This document shows, in pieces, positions 33,626-42,563 of a stretch of 64,000 bases of DNA. The translations under genes were made by a program, and so were the position numbers. This DNA comes from Faecalicatena faecalis. GTDB taxonomy: Bacteria > Bacillota > Clostridia > Lachnospirales > Lachnospiraceae. The DNA lies in the NCBI RefSeq assembly GCF_012524165.2, contig NZ_JABACJ020000005.1, positions 62,001 to 126,000 on the forward strand, written 5' to 3'. The first letter of the stretch is position 1, and each line of letters begins with the position of its first letter. The notes under the pieces were generated by a model, which ran no database searches, was not told the origin of the DNA, and saw only the letters and a list, made by a program, of their open reading frames with translations.

Positions 33626-34921
33626 ATGCGTACAAATGAATTGATGCTCTATAAAAATATGGAATACGGGGAGCTTCTCCTGGATATGACATTTTTGATG
33701 GAGAACTATGACAATGAATATTACAATCGGGAGGATTTAAGGAGCCTTGTATTCGAGTGTGTGAATTCACTGCTCGAATTATCAACAAGTCATGGCTTCG
33801 AAGGGAATCTGTGGCATACCTATCTGACATTTCTTCTGGCCAGTGATGAGAATGCTTACAGTACTTCCTGCGAGATCGTGGGACCTGTGGAGGGCAGTAT
33901 CAATGAGATCGCACTCCATGATTTTGCCGTGTTCAAAGAATTATTTGACTATGATTTCAGCGGTCTGAAAGAGGCACTGGATGTGGACTGCCTCTCCATT
34001 TTGATGAACTATAAGAATGTAAATGAGGGCAGTAAGGTGTTCAACAAGCGGATTCGGGACAGAATCTGCGGACTGGCAAAAGCACTCGGTATGGCCGGGA
34101 GCGTGGACGCATTCAAAGAGACTCTGACACAGTTCTATCGGGAATTCGGTGTCGGGAAGCTGGGACTTCATAAGGCATTCCGTGTTGAGCACCCGGAAGA
34201 TGAGGGCGTTCAAATCGTGCCGATCACTAATATTGCTCATGTACATCTGGATGACTTGGTCGGATATGAGATCGCAAAGAAGAAGCTGATCGATAATACC
34301 CGCGCATTTGTGGAAGGACGAAGAGCAAATAACTGCCTTCTCTTTGGAGATGCAGGCACAGGTAAGTCCTCCTCCATCAAGGCGATCCTGAATCAATATT
34401 ATGATCAGGGACTGCGTATGATAGAGGTATATAAGCATCAGTTCCAAGATCTGAACGATGTGATCGCGCAGATCAAGAACAGGAATTATAAGTTCATCAT
34501 TTATATGGATGATCTGTCATTTGAGGAATTTGAGATTGAATATAAATACTTAAAGGCAGTGATCGAGGGTGGTTTGGAAAAGAAACCAAAGAACGTGCTG
34601 ATCTATGCGACCTCCAACCGCCGTCATCTCGTACGCGAGACATTTAAGGATAAGGCGGACCGGGATGAAGAATTACATACCAATGATACTGTACAGGAGA
34701 AGCTGTCATTGGTTGCAAGGTTTGGTGTGACGATTTATTTTGGCTCACCAAGCAAAAAGGAATTCCAGCAGATCGTAAAAGAGCTGGCAAAACAGAATCA
34801 GATCGATATGCCGGAAGAGGAGCTGCTCCTTGCAGCAAATAAGTGGGAGCTGACTCACGGTGGACTTTCCGGACGGACAGCGCAGCAGTTCATCGATTAT
34901 CTGCTAGGATGCAGTGAATAA
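33626..34921 (+). CDS. DUF815 family AAA-type ATPase
   Basis: This 431-residue protein has an N-terminal helical region of about 180 residues, followed by an ATPase domain. Walker A is FGDAGTGKSS, Walker B is FIIYMDDLSFEE, sensor ATSNRRHLV and arginine region SGRTAQQF. DUF815 ATPases are common in Firmicutes and proteobacteria, but the role is unproven. The ATG at 33620 lies on the ribosome site AGAGGG, so the start is 33626. It sits between pheA and a lipoprotein gene; a shared transcript is possible. Confidence 0.87.
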   Translation: MRTNELMLYKNMEYGELLLDMTFLMENYDNEYYNREDLRSLVFECVNSLLELSTSHGFEGNLWHTYLTFLLASDENAYSTSCEIVGPVEGSINEIALHDFAVFKELFDYDFSGLKEALDVDCLSILMNYKNVNEGSKVFNKRIRDRICGLAKALGMAGSVDAFKETLTQFYREFGVGKLGLHKAFRVEHPEDEGVQIVPITNIAHVHLDDLVGYEIAKKKLIDNTRAFVEGRRANNCLLFGDAGTGKSSSIKAILNQYYDQGLRMIEVYKHQFQDLNDVIAQIKNRNYKFIIYMDDLSFEEFEIEYKYLKAVIEGGLEKKPKNVLIYATSNRRHLVRETFKDKADRDEELHTNDTVQEKLSLVARFGVTIYFGSPSKKEFQQIVKELAKQNQIDMPEEELLLAANKWELTHGGLSGRTAQQFIDYLLGCSE

Positions 34922-34985
34922 GTGGTGGTGACTATTCACGGTCCGCAGTGATTGATTTCTGAATAAAAATAAAGAAGGTTAATTC

Positions 34986-35834
34986 ATGATTAAATATGTA
35001 AAAAAAGGACAAAGCATCATTTTATTGGGCATATTATGTACAATTTTGACGGTCGGATGCAGCAGTAAAATGACGCCTAAAAAAATGATGGCATCGGTTT
35101 CAACAAATCTTGCAAAAGCAAAATCTGTCACAAATACACTGCGTATGGATATCGAGCTGGAAGATGTGCTGGATACCATGAAGATTAACATGGATATGAA
35201 GATGGAAAATACAGTAAAGCCGAAGGCAGGACATGCATTAGGAAGCGCAGAGGTAGAATTTGGAGGCACGAAGCTGGGAAGTGATATCGAAATTTATCAG
35301 GTAAATGAGGGCAGGGAAGCCGTCACTTACAGCCGCATGTACGATAAGTGGAGCAGAGAGGCCTCTGATAATTCAAAGAAGAGTACTTTTAACGGGAATC
35401 TTTTCCAGGAAGCAGGAGATTCGATCGAGTCCTTTCGGATTGCTGAGCAGAATGTAGAAGTAGATCACAAGGAGTGCTATCAGATGTATGGGAATGTCAC
35501 AGGTAAAGAATTATTGGAATTCATGGGCCTGGATATGATGGGAGCCTTTGGACTGGTAGAAATTCCAGATGAGGATGCCATCACCAGCCTGGAAGTGCCA
35601 GTTACGATCGAGGTCTATAAGGAGGACATGCTTCCCGCACGGGTTATTGTGGATATGACAGATGTGATGAACGAATTGTATGATAAGTACGATAAGAGCA
35701 CGAATGTCAATGATTTTACCATAGAACTCGGGTATACAGGATTTGATGATGTGAAGGAAATTTTAGTGCCGCAAGAGGTAAAAGATTCCTGTACACAGGT
35801 ACAGAATATGACGGGACAGTCTTCGGATATGTAA
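34986..35834 (+). CDS. Secreted lipoprotein of unknown function
   Basis: This 282-residue protein has a lysine-rich start, a hydrophobic core and lipobox LTVGC, so it should be lipid-anchored at Cys25 on the outer membrane face. The mature part starts with a Met/Lys-rich helix and then beta-strands typical of LolA-like or DUF6612-like lipoproteins (long strands with repeated aromatic residues). I do not recognise a catalytic motif. It ends the unit with a strong terminator. Confidence 0.78.
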   Translation: MIKYVKKGQSIILLGILCTILTVGCSSKMTPKKMMASVSTNLAKAKSVTNTLRMDIELEDVLDTMKINMDMKMENTVKPKAGHALGSAEVEFGGTKLGSDIEIYQVNEGREAVTYSRMYDKWSREASDNSKKSTFNGNLFQEAGDSIESFRIAEQNVEVDHKECYQMYGNVTGKELLEFMGLDMMGAFGLVEIPDEDAITSLEVPVTIEVYKEDMLPARVIVDMTDVMNELYDKYDKSTNVNDFTIELGYTGFDDVKEILVPQEVKDSCTQVQNMTGQSSDM

Positions 35835-35876
35835 TTCAAGAAAGAGCTGTCGAAAATTTTATCTTAAGAGAAAAGA

Positions 35877-35921
35877 GGGAGCGCCCACGCATCCAAATGG
35901 ATGGCAGGCGCTCCTTTGTTA
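35877..35921 (+). terminator. Terminator after the lipoprotein gene
   Basis: GGGAGCGCC...GGCGCTCC stem with an inner GCATCC/GGATGG helix, followed by TTTGTT. It also separates the convergent rqcH gene. Confidence 0.82.
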
Positions 35922-35948
35922 TCCCGGCTTAAGTGCTGTTCATATGGG

Positions 35949-37685
35949 TCAGGAAAGCTCCTGGATCTGTGAAATATCACTGTCGATCATCAGGGAGTAA
36001 TTCGTATAATATACGACGAATCCCGGCTTTCCTCCATTAGGTTTCTTGACATGCTTTTTCTCGATATAATCGATCTCTACTTTTTCGCTGCCCCGGGCCT
36101 TGGAATAGTAAGCCGCAAGCCGTCCGGCCTCCTCAAATGTCCTGTCTGGAAGTTCCTGTCCTTCCGTCTTTACGACGACATGAGAGCCGGGAGTTCCCTT
36201 CGCGTGGAACCACCAGTCATTCCCAACGGCAAAATGGAAGGTGAGCTCATCATTCTGCAGATTATTTTTACCTACATACATATGGAAGCCGTCACTGGAA
36301 ATATAGTGGAGCGGTTTATTTTTGATCTTGATTTTTTTCTTTGTAAACTTTCTGCGCATGTATCCGGCATTGATCAGTTCTTCCTTGATCTCTGCCAGGT
36401 CATCTTCTGTCAGGGCAATATCCAGGGCATTGCTGATGGATTCCAGATAGGTGATATCATCCTGTGTCTCCTGTATCAGCTTGGAGAGCGCCTCGAAGGT
36501 CCGTTTCTGTTTATTATATTTGTCAAAGTAGCGCTGCGCATTTTCCTGCGGTGTCTTAGTGTGATCCAAAGGAATCGTAATCATCTCGTTGGTATAGTAA
36601 TTAAGGGCTTCCAGCTTCTTTGCCCCCGGCTCTAAGTTGTAGCCGTAGGTGTGGAGCAGCTCCCCATAGACCTTGTATTTATCCCGGTTTTCCGTATCCT
36701 TGAGCTGTTTTAGCTGTAGATCATACTTCTTTTTATTCCGGTCCAGAGCAGTCTGTACAATGTGACGCAGATCGGCTGATTTTTGACGGATTCGGGTAAT
36801 GGTGTTCTTCGAAGCATAGTAGGTCTCCAGCACTTCTGATATACTGGAAAATTCTTTTCTCGTATAACCGCCAAAATGTGTCAAAGGCAGTGCAGAAAAT
36901 TCTTTTGGTTCCTTTCCATCATAATAAATGGCAGGAGAGAAGCGTCCCTCTTTTACCGCAGAAAAGTAAATGGTAAACTGATTATACAGATGCTTGAAGG
37001 TATCCCCGGACAGCTCTTTCGGGGAAAGGTAAGAATCAATTCCGCTGAGCGTACAAATCTCTTCCGCAGCCACTGGGCTTACTCCGGTAAAGCTTGTATA
37101 AAGGGATTTTGCAAGCGTCATGTTCCTTTTAATGAGAAGCTCTATAAAATCAGATTCCGATACACTTAAGGGATCTGATTTTTCCATCGTATCCGGCACA
37201 AAGTAATCTCTGCCAGGCAATACTTCACGCACGGAACTCATCTGAGCAGACACGTGCTTGATACTGTCGATGATCATGCCGTTTTCATTACAAAAGATGA
37301 TATTACTGTGCTTTCCCATGATCTCCACGATGAGATCTTTTTTACAAAGATCTCCCAGCTCGTCCAAGTGCTCAATTGTAAAATGGATGATCCGCTCCAG
37401 TTTTGGCTGGTAGATATCCACAATCCGTCCATTGCTGATGTGCTTACGCAGGAGCATGCAGAAATTGGGCGCTGTCATGGGGCTTGGCTTATTCGAATCG
37501 GTCAGATAGATCAGTGGGAGGGATGCGCTCGCAGAGATGCAGAGCCTTTTCTGGCCGGAAGTTGACTTGATGGTCAGAAGCAGTTCGTCTGTCTCCGGCT
37601 GTGCGATCTTGGCGATTCTTCCATTTAATAATTGTTCTTTTAATTCGTGGACCAGACAGGCCACGCATGTTCCGTCAAATGCCAT
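35949..37685 (-). CDS. rqcH: Rqc2/RqcH-type NFACT ribosome quality control protein
   Basis: This 578-residue protein has a NFACT-N domain beginning MAFDGTCVACLVHEL, two helix-hairpin-helix-like segments and long coiled coils in the middle. The C-terminal NFACT-R domain (YHISSDG-like HYISSDGFHMYVGKNNLQND, with FHAKGTPGSHVV) completes it. By family knowledge it binds stalled 50S subunits and recruits tRNA-Ala for alanine tailing; older names are FbpA or fibronectin-binding protein. ATG 37685 has AAAGGA at 7 nt; the ATG at 37691 is too close. Confidence 0.92.
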   Translation of the reverse strand: MAFDGTCVACLVHELKEQLLNGRIAKIAQPETDELLLTIKSTSGQKRLCISASASLPLIYLTDSNKPSPMTAPNFCMLLRKHISNGRIVDIYQPKLERIIHFTIEHLDELGDLCKKDLIVEIMGKHSNIIFCNENGMIIDSIKHVSAQMSSVREVLPGRDYFVPDTMEKSDPLSVSESDFIELLIKRNMTLAKSLYTSFTGVSPVAAEEICTLSGIDSYLSPKELSGDTFKHLYNQFTIYFSAVKEGRFSPAIYYDGKEPKEFSALPLTHFGGYTRKEFSSISEVLETYYASKNTITRIRQKSADLRHIVQTALDRNKKKYDLQLKQLKDTENRDKYKVYGELLHTYGYNLEPGAKKLEALNYYTNEMITIPLDHTKTPQENAQRYFDKYNKQKRTFEALSKLIQETQDDITYLESISNALDIALTEDDLAEIKEELINAGYMRRKFTKKKIKIKNKPLHYISSDGFHMYVGKNNLQNDELTFHFAVGNDWWFHAKGTPGSHVVVKTEGQELPDRTFEEAGRLAAYYSKARGSEKVEIDYIEKKHVKKPNGGKPGFVVYYTNYSLMIDSDISQIQELS

Positions 37686-37714
37686 GTTCATTCCTTTCTT
37701 TTAAAGGCCCATTT

Positions 37715-37900
37715 TTATATGATAAAAAGATCAGGGCCTGATTTCTGGCGTTTTTCAAGGACCTCCAGATCCCTTAACACCAGGTCAGTTATATATGCTG
37801 TTTCATTTTTCCCAGACAGGTTCTTGATCCTATCCTTTGTCCCTTTCGGGAGTTTTATTGTAAGCGTGTCGAACTGACCGCCTGCAGAAGTTTTTGCCAT
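37715..37900 (-). CDS. Small ribbon-helix-helix (Arc/CopG-like) protein
   Basis: A 61-residue protein. Residues 8-55 form the strand-helix-helix pattern of Arc/CopG repressors: FDTLTIKLPKGTKDRIKNLS, then TAYITDLVLRDLEVLEK. AGGAGG lies 9 nt before ATG 37900. Its promoter contains the perfect palindrome ATACTATAGTAT over the -10 box, the expected place for autorepression. No toxin-like partner follows: the next gene downstream is rqcH, 30 bp away. Confidence 0.78.
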   Translation of the reverse strand: MAKTSAGGQFDTLTIKLPKGTKDRIKNLSGKNETAYITDLVLRDLEVLEKRQKSGPDLFII

Positions 37901-37959
37901 CTGAATACCACCTCCTGTGTATCGGTCTTTCTTTATATGCCAGTGTGGCGTGTTTTTCT

Positions 37960-37993
37960 ATACTATAGTATCGTTGCCGCCCCAAAATGTCAA
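37960..37993 (-). promoter_or_regulatory. Promoter of the RHH gene with palindromic operator
   Basis: Read leftward: -35 TTGACA (37993-37988), 17 bp, -10 TACTAT (37970-37965). The 12-bp palindrome ATACTATAGTAT (37960-37971) covers the -10 box. Confidence 0.8.
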
Positions 37994-38020
37994 GAATCAG
38001 AGGAATCTTAACATGTAAGG

Positions 38021-38050
38021 TTGACCTGATAGGGCAGTAGGGAGTATAAT
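38021..38050 (+). promoter_or_regulatory. yicC promoter
   Basis: -35 TTGACC (38021-38026), 18 bp, -10 TATAAT (38045-38050). It drives the yicC-gmk-rpoZ unit. Confidence 0.72.
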
Positions 38051-38102
38051 GTTTCATAATGCGTAATTAGCAAAATCTAGTAAATAAAAAGGATGAACGA
38101 CC

Positions 38103-38981
38103 ATGATAAAAAGCATGACAGGCTTCGGAAGATGTGAGGTCTTAAAGGATTCCCGAAAGTTCACTGTAGAACTTAAAGGTGTGAACCACAGATATCTGGA
38201 TGTGAATATCAGGATGCCGAAGAAGCTTAATTTTTTTGAGACATCAATCCGTACTCTGCTCAAGAAGTATGCGAACAGAGGGAAGGTTGACATTTTTATT
38301 ACATATGAAGATACATCTGAGAATCAGGTATCATTAAAGTACAATGCTGCTTTGGCCGCTGAGTATATGAAGTGTTTTAAGCAGATGGAGGAAGAGTTCC
38401 ACCTGGAGAATGATATCCGTGTCTCCACTTTATCACGCTGCCCGGAGGTACTTACGATGGAGGAACACAGCGAGGATGAGGAAGAACTCTGGAATGGCTT
38501 AAAAGAGGCACTGGAAGGGGCATTTGCCCAGTTCGTGGAGACCAGGACGACAGAAGGCGGTAATCTCAAGAAGGATATTTTAGAGAAGCTTTCAGGCATG
38601 GAGAAGCTGATTGCATTGATCGAGGAACGTTCTCCTCAGATCGTGGCAGAGTACCGGGCAAAACTGGAAGAAAAGGTGAAGGAGCTGCTTATCGATACAC
38701 AGATGGAGGAGAGCCGGATCGCAGCGGAAGTGATTATTTTTGCGGATAAGATCTGTACGGACGAAGAAGTGGTGCGTTTAAAGAGCCATATCAGCCATAT
38801 GAGGGATACCCTGGAGGAGAAGGAAGGCATCGGGCGCAAGCTGGACTTCATTGCCCAGGAGATGAACCGGGAGGCCAACACTATTTTATCAAAGGCCAAC
38901 GACCTGGAGGTCTCCAACTGTGCCATTGGTCTCAAGACGGAGATCGAGAAGGTCAGAGAGCAGATACAGAATATCGAATAA
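38103..38981 (+). CDS. yicC: YicC/YloC family endoribonuclease
   Basis: This 292-residue protein begins with the invariant MIKSMTGFGR and ends with the family GLKTEIEKVREQIQNIE, with the C-terminal DUF1732 part EEKEGIGRKLDFIAQEMNREANT. YicC-type proteins act as RNA endonucleases or RNA-degradation adaptors. It is followed by gmk and rpoZ. The remA gene often found between yicC and gmk is missing here (42-bp gap). Confidence 0.93.
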   Translation: MIKSMTGFGRCEVLKDSRKFTVELKGVNHRYLDVNIRMPKKLNFFETSIRTLLKKYANRGKVDIFITYEDTSENQVSLKYNAALAAEYMKCFKQMEEEFHLENDIRVSTLSRCPEVLTMEEHSEDEEELWNGLKEALEGAFAQFVETRTTEGGNLKKDILEKLSGMEKLIALIEERSPQIVAEYRAKLEEKVKELLIDTQMEESRIAAEVIIFADKICTDEEVVRLKSHISHMRDTLEEKEGIGRKLDFIAQEMNREANTILSKANDLEVSNCAIGLKTEIEKVREQIQNIE

Positions 38982-39023
38982 AGAAAGAAGACTCAATAAA
39001 AAGAAAGAAAAGCAGAGGATATC

Positions 39024-39662
39024 ATGATGAATAGAAGAGGAATTCTAATCGTAGTATCAGGATTTTCTGGTTCCGGCAAGGGAACTTTAATGAAGGAGCT
39101 GTTGAGCAGGTATGAGGATACCTATGCATTGTCAATCTCCGCAACGACCCGCAGTCCAAGAGAGGGAGAAGTAGACGGAAGAGAATATTTTTTCAAAACA
39201 AGGGAAGAATTTGAAAAAATGATTGCGAAAGATGAATTGATAGAGTATGCTAGGTATGTGGAAAATTATTACGGAACCCCGCGTGATTATGTAGAGAAGC
39301 AGCTTGATGCAGGGAAGGATGTCATTCTTGAGATCGAGATCCAGGGAGCTTTAAAGGTGAAGAAAGCATTCCCGGATACCCTGTTATTGTTTGTCACACC
39401 TCCGTCAGCAGAAGAATTGAAGAGACGTCTGGTGGGCAGAGGTACGGAGACAATGGAAGTCATTGAATCCAGGATGAAGCGCGCGGTGGAAGAAGCCGAA
39501 GGCATGGACAGATATGATTATCTGATTATCAATGATGATCTGGAGACCTGTGCGAAGCAGATGCACACGATTATCCAGGGCGAGCATCACAGAAGTTTTC
39601 GTAATACAGGATTTATGAAAGAAATCAAAGAAGACTTAAGCAGAAGTTTGAAAGGAGAATGA
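39024..39662 (+). CDS. gmk: Guanylate kinase
   Basis: This 212-residue enzyme phosphorylates GMP to GDP. P-loop SGFSGSGKGT, the GMP-binding TTRSPREGEVDGREYFF and the lid with RRLVGRGTE. Two ATGs (39024 and 39027) are possible; AGAGGA lies 5 or 8 nt upstream. It lies 6 bp before rpoZ. Confidence 0.96.
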   Translation: MMNRRGILIVVSGFSGSGKGTLMKELLSRYEDTYALSISATTRSPREGEVDGREYFFKTREEFEKMIAKDELIEYARYVENYYGTPRDYVEKQLDAGKDVILEIEIQGALKVKKAFPDTLLLFVTPPSAEELKRRLVGRGTETMEVIESRMKRAVEEAEGMDRYDYLIINDDLETCAKQMHTIIQGEHHRSFRNTGFMKEIKEDLSRSLKGE

Positions 39663-39668
39663 TAAGAT

Positions 39669-39914
39669 ATGTTACATCCATCTTACACTGATTTAATGAA
39701 AGTCGTTAACAAAGACGTAGAGGAAGGCGAGACTAAGATCGTCAACAGTCGTTATTCTATCGTTCTTGCAACATCAAAGAGAGCAAGACAGCTAATCGAC
39801 GGTGAACTCCCGCTTGTGAACGCAAAGGACGGAGAAAAGCCGCTTTCAACAGCAATTGAGGAGCTGAATGAAGGCAAGTTAAAGATCATCGCTGAGAATG
39901 CGGAAGAAGAATAA
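39669..39914 (+). CDS. rpoZ: RNA polymerase omega subunit
   Basis: This 81-residue protein has the omega pattern: MLHPSYTDLMKVV, RYSIVLATSKRARQLI and KPLSTAIEELNEGKL. It helps assemble the beta' subunit. It directly follows gmk and ends at a terminator. Confidence 0.95.
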   Translation: MLHPSYTDLMKVVNKDVEEGETKIVNSRYSIVLATSKRARQLIDGELPLVNAKDGEKPLSTAIEELNEGKLKIIAENAEEE

Positions 39915-39924
39915 TCAAGAAAAG

Positions 39925-39955
39925 AAGGCAGATGCATAGAGTATCTGCCTTTTAA
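39925..39955 (+). terminator. Terminator after rpoZ
   Basis: AAGGCAGAT pairs with ATCTGCCTT across a 9-nt loop, followed by TTAAAAA. The T-run is short. Confidence 0.75.
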
Positions 39956-39987
39956 AAATAGGAAAAATGTAGCAATTGGGAGGTTTT

Positions 39988-41310
39988 ATGAAGATATTAT
40001 TTATTTCTCTAGGGTGTGACAAGAACCTGGTAGACACAGAGGTCATGCTGGGCCTTTTGGCATCCAGAGGATATCAGATGACAGATGATGAGACAGAGGC
40101 GGAGATCATCGTGATCAATACCTGCTGCTTTATCCACGATGCCAAGGAAGAGAGTATCCAGAATATCCTGGATATGGCGGAATATAAGAAGGCTGGAAGG
40201 CTGAAAGCGCTGGTCGTGACAGGGTGTCTTGCTGAGCGTTACCGTCAGGAGATTTTAGAAGAGATTCCAGAAGTGGATGCTGTGCTGGGGACGACAGCCT
40301 ATGATAAGATTCTGGATGCCATCGATGAAGCACTTGCGGGACAGCACAGTGTCACAGTGACAGATATTAACGCACTGCCTCAAGTAGAGACGCACCGTCT
40401 GGTCACGACGGGAGGGCACTTTGCTTATCTGAAAATTGCAGAAGGCTGTGACAAGCACTGTACCTATTGTATTATCCCGAAGATTCGGGGGAATTTCCGA
40501 AGTGTTCCGATGGAACGGCTGATCAAGGAAGCTGAGTACCTGGCAGAGCAGGGAGTGAAGGAATTGATCCTCGTTGCCCAGGAGACCACTCTTTACGGGA
40601 AGGATCTGTATGGGAAAAAGAGCCTGCATCTTCTTCTGAAAGAGTTGTGTAAGATCAGTGGAATCAGATGGATTCGTGTTCTGTACTGCTATCCAGAGGA
40701 AATCACGGATGAGCTGATTCAGGTGATGAAAGAGGAACCGAAGATCTGTCACTATCTGGATCTGCCTATCCAGCATGCCAATGACGAGATTTTGAAGCGC
40801 ATGGGCAGACGGACATCCAAGCAGGAGCTGATCGATATCATTCAAAAGCTGAGAAGCGAAATTCCAGATATTTGTATTCGGACGACCCTGATCACCGGAT
40901 TTCCGGGGGAGACAGAGGAACAGCATGAAGAATTGATGGATTTTGTGGATGAGATGGAATTTGACAGATTGGGTGTATTCACCTATTCACCGGAGGAGGA
41001 TACTCCGGCCGCAGGTATGCCGGGGCAGATCGAGGAGGAAGTAAAGGAAGACCGTCAGGCAGAGCTGATGGAGCTTCAACAGGAGATCGCCTTTGACAAT
41101 GCGGAAAATATGGTCGGCAGAGAGGTTCTTGTCATGATCGAGGGAAAAGTGGCAGATGAGAATGCATATGTGGGCAGGACATACCGCGATGCGCCGAATG
41201 TGGATGGATTGATTTTTGTGAATACGGATGAGGAGCTGATGTCCGGGGATTTTGTGAAGGTGAAGGTTTCCGGTGCAGTAGATTATGATTTAATAGGAGG
41301 AATTGAGTAA
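39988..41310 (+). CDS. rimO: Ribosomal protein uS12 methylthiotransferase RimO
   Basis: This 440-residue radical-SAM enzyme adds a methylthio group to Asp of ribosomal protein S12. An N-terminal UPF0004 domain with three cysteines (SLGCDKN, NTCC and TGC) holds one cluster. The radical-SAM motif GCDKHCTYCIIP holds the second. A TRAM domain closes the protein (GREVLVMIEG). GGGAGG lies before ATG 39988. Its stop overlaps the pgsA start (TAATG). Confidence 0.95.
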   Translation: MKILFISLGCDKNLVDTEVMLGLLASRGYQMTDDETEAEIIVINTCCFIHDAKEESIQNILDMAEYKKAGRLKALVVTGCLAERYRQEILEEIPEVDAVLGTTAYDKILDAIDEALAGQHSVTVTDINALPQVETHRLVTTGGHFAYLKIAEGCDKHCTYCIIPKIRGNFRSVPMERLIKEAEYLAEQGVKELILVAQETTLYGKDLYGKKSLHLLLKELCKISGIRWIRVLYCYPEEITDELIQVMKEEPKICHYLDLPIQHANDEILKRMGRRTSKQELIDIIQKLRSEIPDICIRTTLITGFPGETEEQHEELMDFVDEMEFDRLGVFTYSPEEDTPAAGMPGQIEEEVKEDRQAELMELQQEIAFDNAENMVGREVLVMIEGKVADENAYVGRTYRDAPNVDGLIFVNTDEELMSGDFVKVKVSGAVDYDLIGGIE

Positions 41311-41849
41311 TGAATTTACCTAATAAACTTACCATATTGAGAATTATCATGGTTCCGTTTTTTGTATTTTTCCTGTTGACAGACTTAGTCGACGGAAGTA
41401 AATGGATTGCGCTGGTCCTCTTTATTGTTGCAAGCCTGACGGATCTGCTGGATGGAAAGATCGCCAGAAAGTATAACTTAGTCACGAACTTCGGCAAATT
41501 CATGGATCCTCTGGCGGACAAGCTGCTTGTATGTTCCGCTATGATCTGCTTGATTGAGATGGATAAGCTGCCATCCTGGATCGTCATTATCATTATCAGC
41601 CGCGAGTTCATCATCAGTGGATTCCGTCTTGTAGCAGCGGATAGTGGAATCGTGATCGCTGCAAGCTACTGGGGCAAGTTCAAGACTGTTTTCCAGATGG
41701 CAATGATCATCGTATTGATTGCAGATCTGGGTGGAGTATTTGATATTATATCACTGATTCTGATTGCTGTTGCATTGGCACTTACAATCATCTCTCTGAT
41801 CGATTATGTAGTGAAGAACAAACAAGTATTGACGCAGGGAGGAATGTAA
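41310..41849 (+). CDS. pgsA: CDP-diacylglycerol-glycerol-3-phosphate 3-phosphatidyltransferase
   Basis: This 179-residue membrane enzyme makes phosphatidylglycerol phosphate. It has the CDP-alcohol phosphotransferase motif D-G...A-R...G...D...D as TDLLDGKIARKYNLVTNFGKFMD (split here only by mention) and about five membrane helices. It overlaps rimO by one base and is followed 2 bp later by the CinA-type gene. Confidence 0.95.
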   Translation: MNLPNKLTILRIIMVPFFVFFLLTDLVDGSKWIALVLFIVASLTDLLDGKIARKYNLVTNFGKFMDPLADKLLVCSAMICLIEMDKLPSWIVIIIISREFIISGFRLVAADSGIVIAASYWGKFKTVFQMAMIIVLIADLGGVFDIISLILIAVALALTIISLIDYVVKNKQVLTQGGM

Positions 41850-41851
41850 GG

Positions 41852-42361
41852 ATGTATCCAGAATGGGAATTAAATCAGAGGAAAGCGGATGGAAAGAGCC
41901 TGGAGGAGTGTCTGGTGGAGAAGCTGATTCAACAGGGAATGACAGTTACCACCGCAGAATCCTGTACAGGAGGACTGATCGCCGGTACTTTAGTGAATGT
42001 ACCGGGGGCATCTGATGTCCTCAATGAAGGGTATATCACTTATTCAAATGAGGCGAAGGAACGCCTTGTTAGAGTCAGTCATGATACGTTGGAGCAATAT
42101 GGCGCGGTCAGTGAACAGACGGCACGTGAGATGGCCGAGGGAGCAGTAAAGGCAGCGAAGGCAGATGTCGGATTAAGCTCTACAGGAATCGCAGGTCCGG
42201 GAGGCGGAACAAAAGAGAAGCCGGTAGGACTGGTATATGTAGGCTGTTCTGTGCGCGGGAAGACGGCTGTAAAGGAATGCAGATTCTCAGGTGACCGTAT
42301 GGAGAACCGTCTGAATACGGTTCAGACGGCACTTGCCATGGCACTTGAGATGTTGGGATAA
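41852..42361 (+). CDS. CinA C-terminal domain nicotinamide-nucleotide amidohydrolase
   Basis: This 169-residue protein consists only of the CinA C-terminal (PncC) domain: TTAESCTGG, the NEGYITYSNEAK segment and TGIAGPGGGT. It deamidates nicotinamide mononucleotide to nicotinate mononucleotide. The N-terminal MoCF domain of full CinA is absent, so it corresponds to stand-alone PncC/YgaD. It ends the rimO-pgsA unit. Confidence 0.9.
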   Translation: MYPEWELNQRKADGKSLEECLVEKLIQQGMTVTTAESCTGGLIAGTLVNVPGASDVLNEGYITYSNEAKERLVRVSHDTLEQYGAVSEQTAREMAEGAVKAAKADVGLSSTGIAGPGGGTKEKPVGLVYVGCSVRGKTAVKECRFSGDRMENRLNTVQTALAMALEMLG

Positions 42362-42454
42362 GCGGCAGATCAGGGCTTTGGATCTTAAGGAAAGAACGAA
42401 AGACAAATATTGTCTGATAAATCAGCTATGACATACAAGAAACTTGTATAATCT

Positions 42455-42522
42455 TACAATTGACGAATGTCGAAAATTGTGCGAAAATATTTCATATACG
42501 GCGTTAAATAAATATCAAGCGC
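42455..42522 (+). promoter_or_regulatory. Structured leader before the scaffold/GGGtGRT genes
   Basis: A TATAAT at 42447-42452 may be the -10 box (no good -35 seen). The leader then holds the hairpin ACAATT-GAC-GAAT-GTC-GAA-AATTGT (about 42455-42480) and a GGCG/CGCC stem (about 42499-42522). It does not match a riboswitch class I can name. Confidence 0.4.
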
Positions 42523-42563
42523 CTATAGGAAGAAAATCATACATATTTGAAAGGAGTTTTAAC

